Shown one piece after another: positions 18,761 through 29,549 of a stretch of 34,077 nt of DNA. Source of the DNA: Sphingopyxis sp. 2PD. GTDB taxonomy: Bacteria > Pseudomonadota > Alphaproteobacteria > Sphingomonadales > Sphingomonadaceae. Positions within the stretch are counted from its first letter, which is position 1, and every line of letters starts with the position of its first letter. The notes under the pieces were generated by a model. That model worked only from the letters and a program-made list of their open reading frames with translations, did no database searches and was not told where the DNA came from. A program made the translations under genes and the position numbers. Where the stretch lies: assembly GCF_005503695.1 (NCBI RefSeq), contig NZ_SCMU01000032.1:1-34077 (forward strand), written 5' to 3'.

Positions 18761-20917
18761 TCAAGGCCGATAGAAGCGCGCCCCGCTGGCCTTCAACGCC
18801 GCCGGATCGAACAACACGGGTTTCAGCTGGTGTCGCACGAACAGCGGCGCCTGATCATTATAATGCGGGCTTTCAGGCCGCGTCGTCGCCGACCCGAACG
18901 GCTGGATCGATTCCGAGCGCACCCGGCCCGCCGCGTCCCACGTCACGAACATGATGAAACTGTCGCCGTGGCGCACTTTCAGCCGCCCGTCGGGCTCGGC
19001 GTCCCACAGCGTCGAGGCGCGGACCGTGTCGTTGCCGCCGTCGAGCGGCAGGTCGATCCGCGACGCGCCTTCGCCGTGACGCAGCCGCAGCACGGTCCCG
19101 AGTTTCGGATCGAGCCCGCCGAAATGCTCCTGCAAATGCGCCACCGTTTCGGCCAGCACGGTGCGCGGATCGGGACCGGCGCGGCGCTGGTAATGACTGC
19201 CGTTCGCGGGGCGCAGCACCATCAGCGCCAGTGCGTCGCCCTTCCCCTTGCCGTCGAGGTTCCAGTCCCAGCGGCGGAGCAAATTTTGCGCCGCGACCAG
19301 CGCCGGATCGTCCTTGACGTTCAACGCGAGCAGGCGGTCCAACCACGCCTTGGCGTAACCCGACCGTGCATAGGCGGTGTCATATTTGATCGCCTTCAGC
19401 CGCGCCTCGTCGATCTGCCCCGACGCTTCGAACAGCTCGATCAACCGCGTCGCGCGATTGGTCATATCGTCCTCGACCCCCAGCAACGGCGAGAAAGCCG
19501 CGGCGTCGAGCTCGTCGCCCGGGCCCGCCGCGACCCACGGCGTGTTGTTGGCGTTCATGACATAGCCCGAGCGTGGATTGACCAGCGCCGGAACGCGATC
19601 GAACGGCAACGTCTTTGTCCACAGCGCCGCCGAGCGATCGCCCGGCAGCACCCCGCGCCAGTTGAATCCGTCGGGCCGGTCGGGGAACATCGCATTATAG
19701 AAAAGCCCGATATTCCCCTTGGCATCGGCGTAGATGAAATTGGTCGCAGGGACGCCCTGCCCCGCCATCGCGGCGCGCCATTCGGCAAAATCCTTTGCCT
19801 TGTTCAGCCGATAATATTGGGTGACCATCGCCGCCTGGTCGATCCCGGCATAGCGAATGGCAAAGGCGCCCTTGTCGTTCTTGACCACGGGGCCGTGGAT
19901 CGATCGATAAACGGTCCGCGGCACCGGCAGCACGAACGGGCCGAATTTGACCTTCAGCCAGACGCGCTTCGCCTCCAGCGGCCGCCATGCGCCATCGTAG
20001 CGATATTGCTCGCCGCTCTCGTCGAGCACCAGCTTGTACACGTCGATCAGGTCGGGACGATTGACCGTGTTCGTCCACCCCAGATATTTGTTGTGCCCAA
20101 GGAACGGATAGGGCGAACCGGGGAAGTTCGCGCCCGCAAAGTCCCAGCCTTCCTCGCTATGGACGACGAGTTCGTACCAGGCGACACCGCCCGTCCATGG
20201 CTGGTGCGAATTCGACACCAGCCGCGTCGCGCCATCGGTCGAGCGCGCGGGCGCGACTGCCATCGCATTCGATCCGTTGCTGGCGGGATCGCTGCCGACC
20301 GGCGTATCGGCGCGCGGCACGATCTTCCCCGTCGCGTCGAGCGCGGGTCCGCCCTCGCGGTGCATATCCTTGCCCTCGACCAGTTGGCCGAGCACCGAAT
20401 CGAGACCGAAAAAGAAGGGCGAGCGCAGCACGAAACCCGCGACCACATCCTCGCCGGTCACCGGGAACAGCCCCGACAAGCGCACCTTGTCCGGATGCTT
20501 GTCGGCATAATGATTGAGCCCTGCGGCATAGGCGGTGAACAGCGCTCGCACATCGGCGGGAAGGCGCGGCCAGTCGCGCGCTGTCGTCGCGCGCACGTCG
20601 AGCAGGGCCGCGGCATAATCCACCTTCGCGCCATCGGCGCCCAGCATCGCCCCCGCGCGCCCGCGCGTCATCGCCAGCACTTCCTGCAGGGTCGCAAAAT
20701 CATCCTCGGCATGCGCATAGGCCACGCCATAGGCGACGTCGGCGTCGGTCTTGCCGAAGATATGCGGTACCCCGAACTTGTCGCGCGCGATGCGGACGTC
20801 GGCAGGCTTGTAGGCCGGTGCGGCTGGCGCTTCGGCAATCAGCGGTTCCCACAGCGCCAGCGACGCGGCGGTAACGACGAGCAACAGCAAAAATCCCAGC
20901 AAAATCCGTCGCAACAT
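18761..20917 (-). CDS. penicillin acylase / AHL acylase family Ntn-hydrolase
   Basis: A 718-residue amidohydrolase of the N-terminal nucleophile superfamily (peptidase S45 type). Such proteins are exported, cut themselves once, and use the new N-terminal serine to hydrolyse amides such as beta-lactam side chains or acyl-homoserine lactones. The self-cleavage site is Gly215-Ser216 in NGSNAMAVAP, with the alpha chain before it and the beta chain after. NSHQPWTGGVAWYELVVHS and LGHNKYLGWTNTVN are typical of the beta chain. The N-terminus (MLRRILLGFLLLLVVTAASL) is a signal peptide or anchor. The start at 20917 has AAAGGA six bases upstream. It diverges from the aminopeptidase gene across 144 bp. 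The substrate cannot be fixed; AHL, beta-lactam and peptide-amide activities are all possible. Confidence 0.9.
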   Translation of the reverse strand: MLRRILLGFLLLLVVTAASLALWEPLIAEAPAAPAYKPADVRIARDKFGVPHIFGKTDADVAYGVAYAHAEDDFATLQEVLAMTRGRAGAMLGADGAKVDYAAALLDVRATTARDWPRLPADVRALFTAYAAGLNHYADKHPDKVRLSGLFPVTGEDVVAGFVLRSPFFFGLDSVLGQLVEGKDMHREGGPALDATGKIVPRADTPVGSDPASNGSNAMAVAPARSTDGATRLVSNSHQPWTGGVAWYELVVHSEEGWDFAGANFPGSPYPFLGHNKYLGWTNTVNRPDLIDVYKLVLDESGEQYRYDGAWRPLEAKRVWLKVKFGPFVLPVPRTVYRSIHGPVVKNDKGAFAIRYAGIDQAAMVTQYYRLNKAKDFAEWRAAMAGQGVPATNFIYADAKGNIGLFYNAMFPDRPDGFNWRGVLPGDRSAALWTKTLPFDRVPALVNPRSGYVMNANNTPWVAAGPGDELDAAAFSPLLGVEDDMTNRATRLIELFEASGQIDEARLKAIKYDTAYARSGYAKAWLDRLLALNVKDDPALVAAQNLLRRWDWNLDGKGKGDALALMVLRPANGSHYQRRAGPDPRTVLAETVAHLQEHFGGLDPKLGTVLRLRHGEGASRIDLPLDGGNDTVRASTLWDAEPDGRLKVRHGDSFIMFVTWDAAGRVRSESIQPFGSATTRPESPHYNDQAPLFVRHQLKPVLFDPAALKASGARFYRP

Positions 20918-21003
20918 CTCTGGTCCTTTTCATGCGCTCGATCCGCGCCTGTCTGACCGCCATGTCGTCCGATGGCAAGCAACTGTCGTTCGTCGAGCCG
21001 AAT

Positions 21004-21038
21004 TTGCGATCAGGCGCCACTTGGCTATGCAGGGCGCC
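21004..21038 (+). promoter_or_regulatory. possible promoter with flanking GGCGCC sites for the aminopeptidase
   Basis: TTGCGA (21004-21009) and TATGCA (21026-21031) are 16 bp apart, about 30 bp before the aminopeptidase start codon. Two self-complementary GGCGCC hexamers (21013-21018 and 21033-21038) lie exactly 20 bp apart on either side of the -10 element, which would fit an operator. GGCGCC is common in GC-rich DNA, so this is weak. Confidence 0.3.
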
Positions 21039-21061
21039 ATAACTTCAAACGGGGAATTTCC

Positions 21062-22636
21062 ATGAATCACAAAAGCCTGCTTCTTGCCGCGTGCCTATCG
21101 TTCGCTTTGGTCCCGCCCGCTATGGCGCAGACGGTGACCGGGTCGGGCGTGATCCCGGCGACCGCCAGCAACAGCGCCGAACGCGCGATCGGCTTTGCGG
21201 CGAGCGCCCCGGCAAGCGGCGCGCTCGTCATCGCGATGACCGACGCGGCGCTGCCGCCGCTCGACGGGATCGTGCTCGGCGCTGCCGAACATCAGGCGGT
21301 GACCGCCGCGATCGCCGCCGCGACCTTCGACGGCAAAGCGGGCTCGACGCTGTCCCTACGCGGGATCGGCACCTATTCGCGCATCCTGCTGGTCGGCACC
21401 GGTGCCACCCCGACCTCGCTCGCGCTCGCCGAAGCAGGCGGCAAGGCGGCGCAGGAACTGAAAAGCGAAGCCCAGCCGGTGACGATCGCCGGCGCGTTCG
21501 GCGATGCGTCCCCCGCCGATGTCGCTTATGGCTTCGCGCTCGGTCAATATCGTTTCGACCGGTACAAGACGGTCGACAAAAAGGCACCGCCGAGCGGCGC
21601 CGTGACCGTCGTGGGCGCCAATCCGGCTGCGGCCGAAGCCGCCTTCAACGGGCGCTGGAAACCGCTGGTCGATGGCGTCCGCCTGTCACGCGACCTCGCC
21701 AACGAACCCGCGAACATCATCTATCCCGAAAGCTTCGTCGCCCGGGTGCGCGAAGCCTTTGCCGGAACCGCAGGGGTGAGCATCGAAGTGCTCGACGAAG
21801 CGGCGATGCGCAAGCTCGGCATGGGGACGATCGTAGGGGTTGGTCAGGGCAGCCCGCGCGGTTCGCGCCTGATGCTGGTGCGCTATCGCGGCGCCAATGC
21901 CCCCGCCGCGCCGATGGCATTTGTCGGCAAGGGGATCACCTTTGATTCGGGCGGCATTTCGCTGAAGCCCGGCGCGGGCATGTGGGACATGAAGGGCGAT
22001 ATGTCGGGCGCCGCCTCGGTCATGGGCGCCGTCCTCTCGCTCGCCAAGTCGCGCGCCTCGGCGCATGTCGTCGGGGTCGCGGCGCTTGCCGAAAACATGC
22101 CCGACGGCAATGCTCAGCGCCCCGGCGACGTCACCCGCACGATGTCGGGCAAGACGATCGAGATGCTCAACAGCGACGCCGAAGGGCGCCTCGTCCTCGC
22201 CGACGCCAATGAATATGTTGCACAGGCGTACAAACCGCGCGCGATCGTCAATATCGCGACGCTGACCGGCGCGATCGTCGGCGCGCTCGACGACCAATAT
22301 GCCGGACTGTTCGCACGCGACGAAAAGCTCGCCGCGGCGCTTCTGGCCGCGGGGACCACCAGCGGCGAAGAATTGTGGCGGATGCCGCTCCACAAGAATT
22401 TCGCCGAAAAGATCAAGTCGGACATCGCCGACATCCGCAACATCACCCCCAACCAGGGGCCGGGTGCCAGCATCGGCGCCCACGTCATCGGCTATTTCGT
22501 CGATGAAGCGACGCCCTGGGCGCATCTCGACATCGCCGGGGTGAACCAGGCCGACAAGGCATCGCCCTTGGTTCCCAAGGGGATGAGCGGCTTCGGTGTC
22601 CGCTTGCTCGATCAACTGGCACGCAGCGGGGAGTAA
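21062..22636 (+). CDS. M17 leucyl aminopeptidase with signal peptide
   Basis: A 524-residue aminopeptidase of family M17, which removes N-terminal residues from peptides with two metal ions. The catalytic core is complete: K290 and D295 in [11 protein letters not shown]313 in MKGDMSG, and D372 and E374 in the signature NSDAEGRL (370-377). The spacings between the aspartates match the family. The ATG at 21062 begins a clear signal peptide ([22 protein letters not shown] before Q); longer in-frame reading would bury it. Most bacterial PepA proteins are cytoplasmic, so the signal peptide is notable. The N-terminal domain is degenerate relative to PepA. It diverges from the acylase gene; a palindromic repeat follows 12 bp after the stop codon. 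Confidence 0.93.
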   Translation: MNHKSLLLAACLSFALVPPAMAQTVTGSGVIPATASNSAERAIGFAASAPASGALVIAMTDAALPPLDGIVLGAAEHQAVTAAIAAATFDGKAGSTLSLRGIGTYSRILLVGTGATPTSLALAEAGGKAAQELKSEAQPVTIAGAFGDASPADVAYGFALGQYRFDRYKTVDKKAPPSGAVTVVGANPAAAEAAFNGRWKPLVDGVRLSRDLANEPANIIYPESFVARVREAFAGTAGVSIEVLDEAAMRKLGMGTIVGVGQGSPRGSRLMLVRYRGANAPAAPMAFVGKGITFDSGGISLKPGAGMWDMKGDMSGAASVMGAVLSLAKSRASAHVVGVAALAENMPDGNAQRPGDVTRTMSGKTIEMLNSDAEGRLVLADANEYVAQAYKPRAIVNIATLTGAIVGALDDQYAGLFARDEKLAAALLAAGTTSGEELWRMPLHKNFAEKIKSDIADIRNITPNQGPGASIGAHVIGYFVDEATPWAHLDIAGVNQADKASPLVPKGMSGFGVRLLDQLARSGE

Positions 22637-22648
22637 CGGCCCTCAACT

Positions 22649-22728
22649 CCGTTCGTGTCGAGCGAAGTCGAGACACGCTGAAGGCGTGTGCGGCGGATGG
22701 GCATCTCGACGTCACTCGATGCGAACGG
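22649..22728. repeat. palindromic intergenic repeat, family A, copy 2
   Basis: Inverted arms at 22649-22673 and 22704-22728 agree at 21 of 25 positions, around a 30-nt centre. The left arm is identical to that of copy 1 at 9986. The centre differs and contains a short secondary hairpin (ACACGC...GCGTGT). The repeat separates the aminopeptidase gene from the clpB promoter region and may end or stabilise the upstream transcript. Confidence 0.8.
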
Positions 22729-22744
22729 GAACTGGTACCAGCCC

Positions 22745-22775
22745 CTTGTGTTGCCAAATGGCAACACTATCTTGG
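22745..22775 (+). promoter_or_regulatory. putative sigma-32 heat-shock promoter of clpB
   Basis: CTTG at 22745-22748, a 17-bp spacer, and ACTATCTTGG at 22766-22775 fit the form I recall for Caulobacter-type sigma-32 promoters (CTTG, about 17 bp, CYTATNTNNG) at all but the first -10 base. It sits 25 bp upstream of clpB, a known heat-shock gene. The spacer contains a perfect 8-bp inverted repeat (GTGTTGCC AAAT GGCAACAC, 22748-22767), and AGCCCCTT (22740-22747) pairs with AAGGGGCT (22785-22792), which overlaps the ribosome site. Confidence 0.5.
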
Positions 22776-22799
22776 TCTGCGAGAAAGGGGCTTTCCGTC

Positions 22800-25379
<2,580 letters not shown>

Positions 25380-25401
25380 GGGCGGCGCAGGAGCGGTTGG
25401 C

Positions 25402-26859
25402 GTGAACGACGAGTGGGCGCGGCTTGACGCTGCGGCAGGGCGAAGCATCGCGCAGGGGCGCCACGCCGACGCCGCAGCGCTGCTGCGGCAGGCGCTCGCG
25501 CTCCGCCCCGATCACGCAGACGGCTGGTTCAATCTCGGCTATGTGCTGCGCCAGATGCGCGCCTATCCCGACGCGCTGAGCGCTTATGCCGAGGCGTTGC
25601 GCCTGGGAATCGGCGGCGCCGAGGCGGTACACGTCAATCGCGCCGCCATCCTGTCCGAATATATGGAGCGCACCGACGAAGCCGCGGCCGAATTGCGCGC
25701 CGCGCTGGCGATCAATCCCGGCTTTCTGCCCGCCTGGCTCAACCTTGGCGGTCTGATGGAAGATGTCGGCGACGCCGAAGCCGCGGCGGACGCCTATGCC
25801 GAGGCGCTGCGCCGCGCCCCCGGCAACGGCCGCGCCCGCGCGCGCCTCGCGGCGATCCGTGTTCACCGCGGCGACACCGCCGCCGCGATCGGTGACCTTG
25901 AGCGCCAGCTGCAAAGCGGCGCCGACAGCCAGGACGACGCTGCCGAACTCTTCTTCGCCTTGGGCAACGCGCTCGATGCCGCCGGGCGCTATCCGGAAGC
26001 CTTTGCGGCGATCACGCAGGCGAACCGGATCAACGCGGCGCTGCGGTCGCCTTCGCGCCGTTACAATCCGGACCGGCTGGAGCGCCTCGTCGATGATCTG
26101 ATCGCGGCCTTTCCCGCGCGCCCCCAAACTCCGCCGACAACCGATGGCCCCGAAATGCTGTTCATTTGCGGCATGTTCCGCTCGGGATCGACGGTGATCG
26201 AACAATTGCTCGGGCGTCATCCGCTCGTCCGGATCGGCGGCGAGCTGGAACTGATCCCGGCGCTGGTTCACGAACGCCTGATGCCCTACCCCGCGGCTCT
26301 GCAATCCCTGGACGCCGACGCCAAAAAAAAAGATCTGCGCGACGCCTATCTGACGGCGGTCGCGGCAAATTTTCCCGGCGCCCGCTATATCACCGACAAG
26401 CGGCCCGACAATTTCCTGCATATCGGGCTGATCAAGACCCTCTTTCCCGACGCGCGGATCCTGTGCACCGAACGCGCCGCACCCGACAATATCCTGTCGA
26501 TCTATTTCCTGAATTTTGCCGACACGATCAACTACAGCGACCGGCTGGAGGATGCCGTCCATTATTTCGGTCAGCATCGCCGACTGATGGCGCATTGGCG
26601 GGCGATCTTTGGCGACGATATTGTCACCGTTTCATACGACCAGCTGGTCCGGACCCCCGATCAGGTGCTCGCGGCAACGTGGCGCGCGCTCGGTTTGCCG
26701 CCGATCGACCCGACAGCCCCGCAAAGCAGCGCCGCACCGATCATCCGCACCCCCAGCAACTGGAAGGCGCGATCGGCGCTCCACGCGCAATCATCGGGGC
26801 GATGGCAAAATTATGCCGCCGAACTGGCGCCGGTCATCGCGGCGCTCGACCGGCTTTAG
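25402..26859 (+). CDS. TPR-repeat sulfotransferase-family protein
   Basis: A 485-residue protein with a GTG start preceded by AGGAG at eight bases. The first 215 or so residues form five or six tetratricopeptide repeats (for example HADGWFNLGYVLRQMRAYPDALSAYAEALR). The rest is a P-loop sulfotransferase domain with the 5'-phosphosulfate loop FICGMFRSGSTVIEQLLGRHP (254-274), the conserved GGELELIP after it, TDKRPDNFLHIGLIKTLFPDARIL, and a 3'-phosphate-type segment near VSYDQLVRTPDQVL. Such enzymes transfer sulfate from PAPS; the TPR part should bind a protein or peptide partner. There is no signal peptide, so it is cytoplasmic. It directly follows clpB and is probably co-transcribed. A run of nine A bases (26323-26331, coding Lys-Lys-Lys) lies inside the catalytic domain. 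The substrate is unknown. Confidence 0.88.
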   Translation: MNDEWARLDAAAGRSIAQGRHADAAALLRQALALRPDHADGWFNLGYVLRQMRAYPDALSAYAEALRLGIGGAEAVHVNRAAILSEYMERTDEAAAELRAALAINPGFLPAWLNLGGLMEDVGDAEAAADAYAEALRRAPGNGRARARLAAIRVHRGDTAAAIGDLERQLQSGADSQDDAAELFFALGNALDAAGRYPEAFAAITQANRINAALRSPSRRYNPDRLERLVDDLIAAFPARPQTPPTTDGPEMLFICGMFRSGSTVIEQLLGRHPLVRIGGELELIPALVHERLMPYPAALQSLDADAKKKDLRDAYLTAVAANFPGARYITDKRPDNFLHIGLIKTLFPDARILCTERAAPDNILSIYFLNFADTINYSDRLEDAVHYFGQHRRLMAHWRAIFGDDIVTVSYDQLVRTPDQVLAATWRALGLPPIDPTAPQSSAAPIIRTPSNWKARSALHAQSSGRWQNYAAELAPVIAALDRL

Positions 26860-26893
26860 CAGCGCTGCCGCAACCGATCGTCAGGCGACGCGA

Positions 26894-28147
26894 TCAGCCG
26901 GCCTGACTGGCGAAGAAGTCGACCAGCAACGCCTGTTCGCGCGATGACAGATGGGGGTTCCACACGTCGAAGATCAGCACCAGGCGGTTCTCGTCACTGC
27001 GATTGATCGCTTCATGTTCGATCGTGTCGTCGAACGCAAACGCCTCGCCCTCGACCCATTGCCGCGTCTCACCGCCGACCCGGAACTCGCAGCCCGGCGG
27101 CACGACCAACGGCAGGTGGATGATCGCGCGCGTGTTGGTGACCCCGGTATGCGGCGGAATATGCGCGCCGGGGCGCAGCATCGAGAAAAAGGCCGAAGGC
27201 GCCTTTCCCGGAATCGGCGCCAGCGGAGCGCGCGCCAGTGCGGCGGCGGTTGCCGGGCAACGATCCAGAACGCGCTGGTTCGGGACGCCATATTCCCACA
27301 GGAAACAGGCGGTCCAGTCGAGCGACTGATCGAGCGGCGACCATTTGCTTTCGGGCGCGCCCTCTTCCATCCGCACATAGGGGCGGAGATCCTCGCCGCC
27401 CTGTTCGATCAGCGCCAGCCCCTCGCGGCGGATATCCGCCGTCGCGGCCTCCAGCTCGGCAAACCAGGGGAACAGCCGCTTGTCGAAAAATTCATCGGCG
27501 GGAAGGAAGGGATAATAGAGCCCGTGACACTCGTTGCGATAGGTGGTGCCGCGCCCCAAGACGATGTCGAGACAGCGGTTGAACCGGCGCATGTCGGGAT
27601 CGGCGGCACGATCGGCGCCGAACAGGGCGTCGTACCGATCACTGAGCTTCCCCGCATGCGTGGCCATAAAGGCCTCCCCCTGCCGGATCACGTCGAGCAC
27701 GGGTTGCGGCGGGTTGCTGATCTGGCGACCGACCTGGATCACCGCCGCCCAGGCCAGCACCGCATCGCCCTCCGTCCCGGCGCGCTGTTCGAGTTCCGCC
27801 TTGCGAAACAGGGCGGTGAATTGAAAGCGATCGGCCGCCAGCGCGCGATCGAGCGCGGCGCGTTCGCCGGGCACGTCGTCCAGCGCGCGCCGCGCCGTCG
27901 CCAGGTTGATCCACAGGATCGGTTCGCCCGGATCGGCAGCGGCGGCCTGCTTGAAAAGGTCCGACGCAGCGTCCCAATTCTGATCCTGCAAATGATGCAT
28001 CCCGCGCGCGTTCAACAGCTGCGGGTCGTGCGGAGCCAGCGCCAGCGCTGCGTCGAGATGGCGCAGTTCGGCGCCGCGATCGCCGCGCCGCCGCGCGTCG
28101 CTGAAGGCGGCCAGGTGTTGCTGGACTTTGTTGGCTTGCTCTGTCAC
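26894..28147 (-). CDS. TPR-containing aspartyl/asparaginyl beta-hydroxylase
   Basis: A 417-residue cytoplasmic protein. The N-terminal 130 or so residues are TPR-like helices and the C-terminal half is an Asp/Asn beta-hydroxylase (2-oxoglutarate/Fe(II) dioxygenase, ASPH/LpxO family). By comparison with human ASPH from memory, the iron histidines are H333 (PPHTGVTNTR) and H378 (FDDTIEHEA); 2-oxoglutarate contacts are kept at S322, H344 and R388. The position equivalent to ASPH Arg688 is Ile342. The enzyme should hydroxylate the beta-carbon of Asp/Asn in a protein or peptide, or a lipid acyl chain as LpxO does. The start is GTG at 28147 with only a weak ribosome site. It converges on the TPR-sulfotransferase gene (34 bp apart) and diverges from the gene at 28207. 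Confidence 0.87.
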   Translation of the reverse strand: MTEQANKVQQHLAAFSDARRRGDRGAELRHLDAALALAPHDPQLLNARGMHHLQDQNWDAASDLFKQAAAADPGEPILWINLATARRALDDVPGERAALDRALAADRFQFTALFRKAELEQRAGTEGDAVLAWAAVIQVGRQISNPPQPVLDVIRQGEAFMATHAGKLSDRYDALFGADRAADPDMRRFNRCLDIVLGRGTTYRNECHGLYYPFLPADEFFDKRLFPWFAELEAATADIRREGLALIEQGGEDLRPYVRMEEGAPESKWSPLDQSLDWTACFLWEYGVPNQRVLDRCPATAAALARAPLAPIPGKAPSAFFSMLRPGAHIPPHTGVTNTRAIIHLPLVVPPGCEFRVGGETRQWVEGEAFAFDDTIEHEAINRSDENRLVLIFDVWNPHLSSREQALLVDFFASQAG

Positions 28148-28206
28148 CGTGACGCCTAATCATAGGTTCAAATCGAGCGCAAGTGCGGCGGGATTAGAGA
28201 CGGATC
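28148..28206. promoter_or_regulatory. 59-bp shared divergent promoter region
   Basis: Only 59 bp separate the start codons of the hydroxylase and the P-loop protein, so both promoters must lie here or inside the genes. A perfect 6-bp inverted repeat, CTAATC (28156-28161) and GATTAG (28192-28197), spans most of it and could be a shared operator or two facing -10 regions. Neither gene has a strong ribosome site. Confidence 0.4.
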
Positions 28207-29232
28207 ATGGCCGACAACATCCTGGCCAGCCCAGCGGCATTGGGGGCCGAATGGCTCGCGCACCGGTTCGATGAAGCGACCGGGACGATCCGTTTCGTCG
28301 ACTATGACCGGCAAACGCGCGCCGCCGTCCCCTTTCTGACCGACGACCATCTGCCGCGCCGGGATTTTCGGTCGATGACGCGCGACGAAGCGCGCGCGAT
28401 CGGTCAGACGGCGCCGGTTCATTTCATTTTTCACTCGGGATTCTGCTGCTCGACGCTGCTCGCCGCCTGCCTCGACCGACCGGGTCTGGCGAGCGGCCTG
28501 AGCGAACCGGTCATCCTCAATGATATCGTCGGGTGGCGGATGCGCGGCGCGCCGCCCGAGGCGATCGGCCCGCTGCTCGCGGACGCGCTGCGCCTGCTCG
28601 GGCGGCCCTTCCCCGGCGATCAGGCGGCGGTGGTCAAGCCGTCGAATGTCGTCAACGGGCTGGCCGCGGCCATGCTGGTCATCCAGCCGCAAGCGCGCGC
28701 GATCGTCATGCACGCGCCGCTCGACGATTTCCTGACATCGATCGCCAAAAAGGGGCTCGACGGGCGCCGCTGGGTGCGTGAACTGTTCGTGAAACTGCGC
28801 GCCGAAGGACGCGTTCAGGCGTTGGGCTTCACCGACCTCGATTTTCTGGGCCAGACCGATCTGCAGATCGCGGCGATGGCGTGGCTGGCCCAGCAATCCT
28901 TGTTCAGCAGCCTGATCCTTGGCGCCCCCGGCCGCGTTCGCGTCCTCGACAGCGCCGCGTTCATGGCCACGCCCGACGCAGCGCTGCGCCATGCCGCGGC
29001 GCATTTCGGCCTGAGCCTCGATCCCGCTGAGCTGGCGCAGATTCTCGCCGGGCCGCTGCAACGCAATTCGAAGGATGGCGCGCGCTATAGCGCGGCCGAC
29101 CGCGCGGCGGATTATGACGCGAGCCGCGCCGCGCACGGCGACGAGATCGCCAAGGTCACCCTGTGGGCACAGGAGGTCGCGCGCGCGGTTGGTATCGACA
29201 CCACGCTCGGCGCACCGCTGATCGCACAATAG
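28207..29232 (+). CDS. P-loop protein resembling a sulfotransferase, degenerate nucleotide loop
   Basis: A 341-residue soluble protein without a signal peptide. After about 70 residues a strand-loop-helix reads VHFIFHSGFCCSTLLAACLD (71-90), followed by GLSEPVILNDI. This has the layout of a sulfotransferase 5'-phosphosulfate loop, but the usual Arg-Ser-Gly-(S/T)-T is replaced by His-Ser-Gly-Phe-Cys-Cys-Ser-Thr. A Lys in VVKPSNVVNG and an acidic-hydrophobic RAIVMHAPLDDFLTSI stretch follow, as in P-loop kinases and sulfotransferases. It may be a diverged sulfotransferase, a nucleotide-binding accessory protein or a kinase-like enzyme. It sits between a TPR-hydroxylase and a TBDR and near a true TPR-sulfotransferase, so a shared pathway is likely but not proven. 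Confidence 0.75.
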   Translation: MADNILASPAALGAEWLAHRFDEATGTIRFVDYDRQTRAAVPFLTDDHLPRRDFRSMTRDEARAIGQTAPVHFIFHSGFCCSTLLAACLDRPGLASGLSEPVILNDIVGWRMRGAPPEAIGPLLADALRLLGRPFPGDQAAVVKPSNVVNGLAAAMLVIQPQARAIVMHAPLDDFLTSIAKKGLDGRRWVRELFVKLRAEGRVQALGFTDLDFLGQTDLQIAAMAWLAQQSLFSSLILGAPGRVRVLDSAAFMATPDAALRHAAAHFGLSLDPAELAQILAGPLQRNSKDGARYSAADRAADYDASRAAHGDEIAKVTLWAQEVARAVGIDTTLGAPLIAQ

Positions 29233-29490
29233 CCCAGCTTTTCGGCGCAGACATCCAGCCAGCGGCCGCGGCGATCGTGGCCGCCACCGTCTTGCGGCGT
29301 TGCGCCACGCGGGCCATCGCGATCGACGCGAACATCGATCCCAACCACCGGCACCGACGCTGCCGCGCCATTGGCGCTCGATATTGTGCCTAGGCCACCC
29401 CCGCCAAAACGACCGGAAGGATCGCGGACGTGCGCGCCCCGCTTATCCGCAACCCATCGTCGGCACCTCGCCCGCCGAGTCGGCCATCAG
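29233..29490. other. gene-free stretch between convergent genes
   Basis: Together with the terminator next to it, about 317 bp separate the P-loop protein from the receptor gene. The open frames here lack ribosome sites, have low-complexity Arg/Ala-rich translations and mostly begin inside the neighbouring gene. I see no RNA gene, repeat or recognisable gene remnant. Confidence 0.6.
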
Positions 29491-29530
29491 ACAAAAGAAA
29501 AGGGCGGGCCGCACGCGACCCGCCCTTTCC
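29491..29530 (-). terminator. rho-independent terminator after the second TBDR
   Basis: On the minus strand a perfect 10-bp stem (AAAGGGCGGG at 29528-29519 and CCCGCCCTTT at 29508-29499, loop of ten) runs into TTTTCTTTTG. It starts 21 bp after the receptor stop codon. The strong stem and T-rich tail fit a heavily transcribed gene. Confidence 0.9.
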
Positions 29531-29549
29531 TGATTTGCGTCTGAAGCGA

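Noticed and set aside
15771..18773. A 1000-codon plus-strand open frame opposite the M16 protease
   Set aside because: It is antisense to a gene with a complete zinc site and signal peptide. The translation is Arg/His-rich and unlike any protein, with no ribosome site.
18830..20956. A 708-codon plus-strand open frame opposite the acylase
   Set aside because: Same GC-rich mirror effect. The acylase strand has the Ntn nucleophile and signal peptide.
29156..29371. Short minus-strand open frame overlapping the end of the P-loop gene
   Set aside because: It overlaps a better gene, has no ribosome site and translates to Arg/Ala/Trp-rich text with no likeness to a protein family.
29233..29549. Possible small precursor peptide for the sulfation/hydroxylation cluster
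   Set aside because: I looked on both strands; the candidate frames start at poor codons without ribosome sites or begin inside neighbouring genes, and their translations are random-looking.
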